Shown piece by piece: positions 61,301 to 64,000 of a DNA stretch of 64,000 nucleotides. This stretch comes from CAZMSQ01 sp964569025. Lineage in GTDB: Bacteria > Bacteroidota > Bacteroidia > Chitinophagales > Saprospiraceae. The position numbers and the translations under genes are program-made. The stretch lies in contig CAZMSQ010000005.1 of the NCBI GenBank assembly GCA_964569025.1, positions 47,282 to 111,281 on the forward strand, written 5' to 3'. How positions within the stretch are numbered: the stretch's first letter is position 1; each line of letters begins with the position of its first letter. Under the pieces are notes generated by a model that saw only the letters and a program-made list of their open reading frames with translations, searched no databases and was not told the DNA's origin.

Positions 61301-63535
61301 TTAAAACCAATGGCCAAAATTAAAATACACCCTCGCTTCATGTTGCGTCGTGGACCCACTGAGTTGGAGGGGGCCGAGCGGAGTATCTATCAAGAGGCTG
61401 GCCATAAAGCTATGCATTGAACGCCAATGGGAAAGAGGAGATGTTGGGAATGAATCAAAAGAGGCAGTCTGTAACCCTCCGAGTAAGTACACATCTGGAT
61501 TGATCCGGTAACGTAAGTGGAGGAAGGCTGTCAGGAGTTGAGAGGCAGTAATTTCTGAAAAACCTAGCCCCGGAAAGCTGGTGAAGTGATTGATGAAATT
61601 CCTGTTGAACCCACCCATGTAATAAAAGAAAGGAGGGAGGGGCGCCCCGCTCAGCAGACCTGTTCGTCCGCCAGTCTGGATGTGCCAATTTTGGGAGAGA
61701 GGGATTGTTGTCTCCCATTGAGCGTCCAAATACAAGGCCCCATCTCGGTTGATATTCAGAAATCCGGTTTGTGTCAGGGCGATCGACGGTCGGACCCTCA
61801 ATTCCACTTTCCAGCCAGTGTTCGGAATATCTGCATGATCTCGGGTGTCAGACTTAAAGAAGGCGCTGGCATTCAAATACCATTCTCCAGAATTCAGACG
61901 AGGCTCGGAGGTGACAGTTGACTGGCTGTTTAAGGTGAAACGGGTCGCAGAGGCGTCCAGGCCAAGTGCTGTAGGACCGTTACTGGTGAGGCGTAGGTCG
62001 AGTGTTGCAGTGAGATCGTTCATTTGGAACTCCCGCCCTGTCAGGGATTGGGTGGGGTCTGTAAGCATGCCTGATCCTGATGGTAATGTAAGGCCTAGTG
62101 CATTGTGGTGCCAACGGAGTCGAAACCCGGGGCTTAATTTTCGGCCCCGGTCAACAAGGTACACCAGCTCGGTCCGAAACCGCTGCCCTGCAACAATATC
62201 GAGAGAAAATCGTCCCTGACGGAAGCCGACCTGTCGGGCCGAAAGGTTCAGCAAAAGGCCAGCACCGTAGACATCATCATAATGCAGGCCCAATTTCAGG
62301 CTTCGGCGGTAGCCGCCATTCAAGCGCGGAGAAAGGGTGACACGGTCAGTCTGGTTTTCTGCCTGCCGAAACCGATAATGAATGGATTGATAATAGCCGG
62401 CCGCGCGCAGCTGATGGATGCTTCGAAAAAACGCGCAGGCCGTTATAGTCGGCGTAGGGGCATTCTTTTCCCAAAACCCCTCTATTGGGGCCGGCAGCTG
62501 CTGACTGTCTGCCACCTCTATTGCTGAAATCCGGACATTTTCACATTCAGCTGTCCCGATGCGGGGCGACTTTGGTAGATCCGCACGGTATCTTTGGAGG
62601 GCGGCGACGTTTTCCAGTTCTTCCTCAACCGCCTTACCGGCCTGTTCTCCGCGTGTTAGGAGGGTGTCAAACGCCTCAAAGCTGGTGACTGTATACCCCG
62701 AGATGTCCGGCCTGATCAGGATGTCACATTGCGCTTGCTGCGCTGCGCTGCGCTCTGCCATTCTGAAAGACCCGATTTGCTCTACCACCCGGAAGACCGA
62801 ATTCAGCTCTTCTCGCGTATAGAGCCCATCCTCCACGGAAACCCCGATGATGACATCTACACCTTTCGCTCTGACCTCTTCCACCGGAAAATTATTGACA
62901 ATGCCACCATCGCTGAGCAGTCTGCCATTGAGCTCGACTGGTGCCAAAAGAGTCGGAAAAGAGCCACTCGCCCTTAGTGCATCGGGAAGATAGCCTTCTT
63001 GCAAAACAACCTGATCACCGGTTTCCAGATCGGTTGCCACGCACAAAAATGGGATGGGCAAACTGTCAAACCGGTTGCTATGTCGCTGTGAAAGGGTTAG
63101 GGCAGCCAGTTTATCATAAAACAGCTGCCCGCTGCTCAGGGCTGTAGGAAACAAAATATCAAACTCATCGACTGGAAGGGAGAGTGCATACTTTTCTCCG
63201 TGCTCCCGGTCAAAAAACGATTTGCTCCATCTGGCCTGTTCTTCAAATAACAGTCTTTCGGGGTTCATTTCCCGAAAGATGCTGTCCAGCTGATTGGCCG
63301 AATACCCGCAGGCATACAACCCTCCGACAATCGCCCCCATGCTGGTCCCTCCTATGTAATCAATCTTGACTCCGGCATCCTCCAATACCTTGAGTACGCC
63401 GATATGGGCATACCCCTTTGCCCCACCCCCGCTTAGTACAAGCCCGACCTTCGGAGAGTCGGGTAATGGCTGGCCAGATAAAGTCCAACTTCCAAGGAGT
63501 GCGATGGTAATCAGGGTGAAAATCCGGCAGTTCAT
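61301..63535 (-). CDS. Outer-membrane patatin-like protein with C-terminal beta-barrel (PlpD-like)
   Basis: The 744-residue product has a signal peptide (RIFTLITIALLGSWTLSGQ). The patatin domain (about 27-290) has GGGAKGYAHIGVLKVLE with the oxyanion motif, GTSMGAIVGGLYA as nucleophile elbow, and DGGIVNNFPVEEV as the Asp motif. The middle (about 320-400) looks POTRA-like, and the last ~300 residues are an antiparallel barrel ending in aromatic FNFGHWF, the outer-membrane signature. Type Vd secretion proteins such as PlpD, and BamA/TamA-like patatin fusions in Bacteroidota, share this plan. The patatin part is likely surface-exposed or cleaved off. A frame running upstream to 63604 (TTG) adds no signal. 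Confidence 0.88.
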   Translation of the reverse strand: MNCRIFTLITIALLGSWTLSGQPLPDSPKVGLVLSGGGAKGYAHIGVLKVLEDAGVKIDYIGGTSMGAIVGGLYACGYSANQLDSIFREMNPERLLFEEQARWSKSFFDREHGEKYALSLPVDEFDILFPTALSSGQLFYDKLAALTLSQRHSNRFDSLPIPFLCVATDLETGDQVVLQEGYLPDALRASGSFPTLLAPVELNGRLLSDGGIVNNFPVEEVRAKGVDVIIGVSVEDGLYTREELNSVFRVVEQIGSFRMAERSAAQQAQCDILIRPDISGYTVTSFEAFDTLLTRGEQAGKAVEEELENVAALQRYRADLPKSPRIGTAECENVRISAIEVADSQQLPAPIEGFWEKNAPTPTITACAFFRSIHQLRAAGYYQSIHYRFRQAENQTDRVTLSPRLNGGYRRSLKLGLHYDDVYGAGLLLNLSARQVGFRQGRFSLDIVAGQRFRTELVYLVDRGRKLSPGFRLRWHHNALGLTLPSGSGMLTDPTQSLTGREFQMNDLTATLDLRLTSNGPTALGLDASATRFTLNSQSTVTSEPRLNSGEWYLNASAFFKSDTRDHADIPNTGWKVELRVRPSIALTQTGFLNINRDGALYLDAQWETTIPLSQNWHIQTGGRTGLLSGAPLPPFFYYMGGFNRNFINHFTSFPGLGFSEITASQLLTAFLHLRYRINPDVYLLGGLQTASFDSFPTSPLSHWRSMHSFMASLLIDTPLGPLQLSGSTTQHEARVYFNFGHWF

Positions 63536-63659
63536 TTTTTGGATTGCATTGGGTCGTGAGGTTCCATTCTCTCTCAATATACGCAGTGATTTGTCAGTAC
63601 CCAAAATTGGTAATATTCAATGGGAAGAGATGTCACTTCCGCCTCAAGTTTTTTTAGCA

Positions 63660-64000
63660 TTTTGAGAAATAAAGATGTCGCTGCTCTGCAGCTCAGGGGG
63701 AATTCACTGCATTGATGATAAGAAGATGCCGCTGCTCCGCAGCTGTGGCTGCCATGCATGACGGAAACGCAGCACCCATTGGATGAAATCACAGCAAAAG
63801 CCCTGTAGGGGCTGTCTCTCATTAGCAATCGTGCTGCAGCTCAGGGGAAATCGCTGCTCTGTTTCTAAGGAGATATCGCTGCTCTGCAGCTAGATGGTTT
63901 TGTACCTGTAAGGCTAAGAAGATGCCGCTGCTCCGCAGTTTGTGAGAATTCACTGCATTGATGATAAGAAGATGCCGCTGCTCCGCAGCTGTGGCTGCCA
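63660..64000. repeat. Palindromic repeat cluster running off the right edge
   Basis: The region has two perfect 55-base copies (63700-63754 and 63946-64000) of a sequence beginning GAATTCACTGCATTGATGAT. Around them are degenerate units ending in TCGCTGCTCTGCAGCT or CCGCTGCTCCGCAGCT (about 63675, 63830, 63870, 63920). Each carries the hairpin GCTGC-TCY-GCAGC. A separate AGCCCTGTAGGGGCT palindrome is at 63800-63813. This resembles a dispersed intergenic repeat cluster of a type common in Bacteroidota. No gene is seen in the final 465 bases. Confidence 0.8.

Noticed and set aside
61039..61323. Open frames inside the 45-bp tandem repeat
   Set aside because: The unit is a multiple of three, so any frame stays open; the product is a low-complexity repeat with no signal or homology.
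63700..64000. CRISPR array
   Set aside because: Only two perfect 55-base copies are seen, flanked by degenerate units, not regular short repeats with unique spacers; no cas genes are in the window.
1..64000. tRNA or rRNA genes
   Set aside because: No cloverleaf-like T-loop or 16S/23S sequence was noticed by eye. A tRNAscan-SE or Rfam search would settle it.
1..64000. Prophage, toxin-antitoxin, restriction or other defence module
   Set aside because: No integrase, phage structural, toxin or nuclease gene was recognised; the genes present are mostly housekeeping and envelope functions.

Overview
The window looks like part of a chromosome or scaffold from a Bacteroidota bacterium. Three things point there. 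Surface proteins end in type IX secretion (T9SS) sorting domains (27783..30389, 38078..42856). There are SprB repeats, a PorV2-like barrel and TPR/PD40 proteins. TAnnTTTG-type -7 promoter elements sit in front of several genes. Placement near the Saprospiria is a guess from the style of the large adhesin and from the set of housekeeping genes. A run of exactly 100 N at 10298..10397 shows that this is a scaffolded draft assembly.

Layout. 1-7 kb: edge-truncated lipoprotein, tilS, a TPR/PD40/SPOR envelope protein, an RluA-type pseudouridine synthase, mqnD (futalosine menaquinone pathway) and a small patatin. 7-15 kb (minus strand): a metal-efflux operon reading usp, small His/Asp-rich protein, cusA/czcA-type RND pump, TolC-like channel, cusB-type adaptor, then the decayed remnant of a CcoI/FixI-type P1B ATPase. 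15-20 kb (minus): a tryptophan-degradation operon, tryptophan 2,3-dioxygenase, ACMSD-like decarboxylase, kynureninase, kynurenine 3-monooxygenase. 20-27.5 kb: rimO, a membrane protein, lipoprotein-type msrB, pdhB, mpl, a tiny lipoprotein, mnmD and a dicarboxylate/glutamate symporter. 27.5-38 kb: a BNR-repeat T9SS protein, a probable DNA-binding protein with an AT-hook-like motif, rlpA, an overlapping mnmA-lipoprotein-rimM operon, a DinB-like protein, an aspartate aminotransferase, a YrdC/Sua5 protein and a DUF2141 protein. 38-43 kb: a 1592-residue adhesin. 43-49.6 kb: dnaG, a thioredoxin-like lipid/envelope protein, PorV2-like protein, methyltransferase, DUF3467. 49.7-54 kb: MacA-like adaptor, MacB-type permease and TolC with no ATPase gene. 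54-64 kb: methyltransferase plus large membrane protein, leuS, DUF502, tandem repeats, an outer-membrane patatin, and a cluster of palindromic repeats running off the right edge.

Most of the window is ordinary core genome. The parts most worth attention are the decayed metal ATPase, the five tandem ~120-residue repeats of unknown family in the adhesin, the PorE-like protein that carries SPOR domains in place of OmpA, the partial kynurenine operon, the ATPase-less MacAB-TolC operon, and several families of short palindromic or tandem repeats that appear to be dispersed in this genome. I found no CRISPR array, tRNA, rRNA, transposase, phage genes or recognisable defence system. No clearly undescribed multi-gene system is visible.
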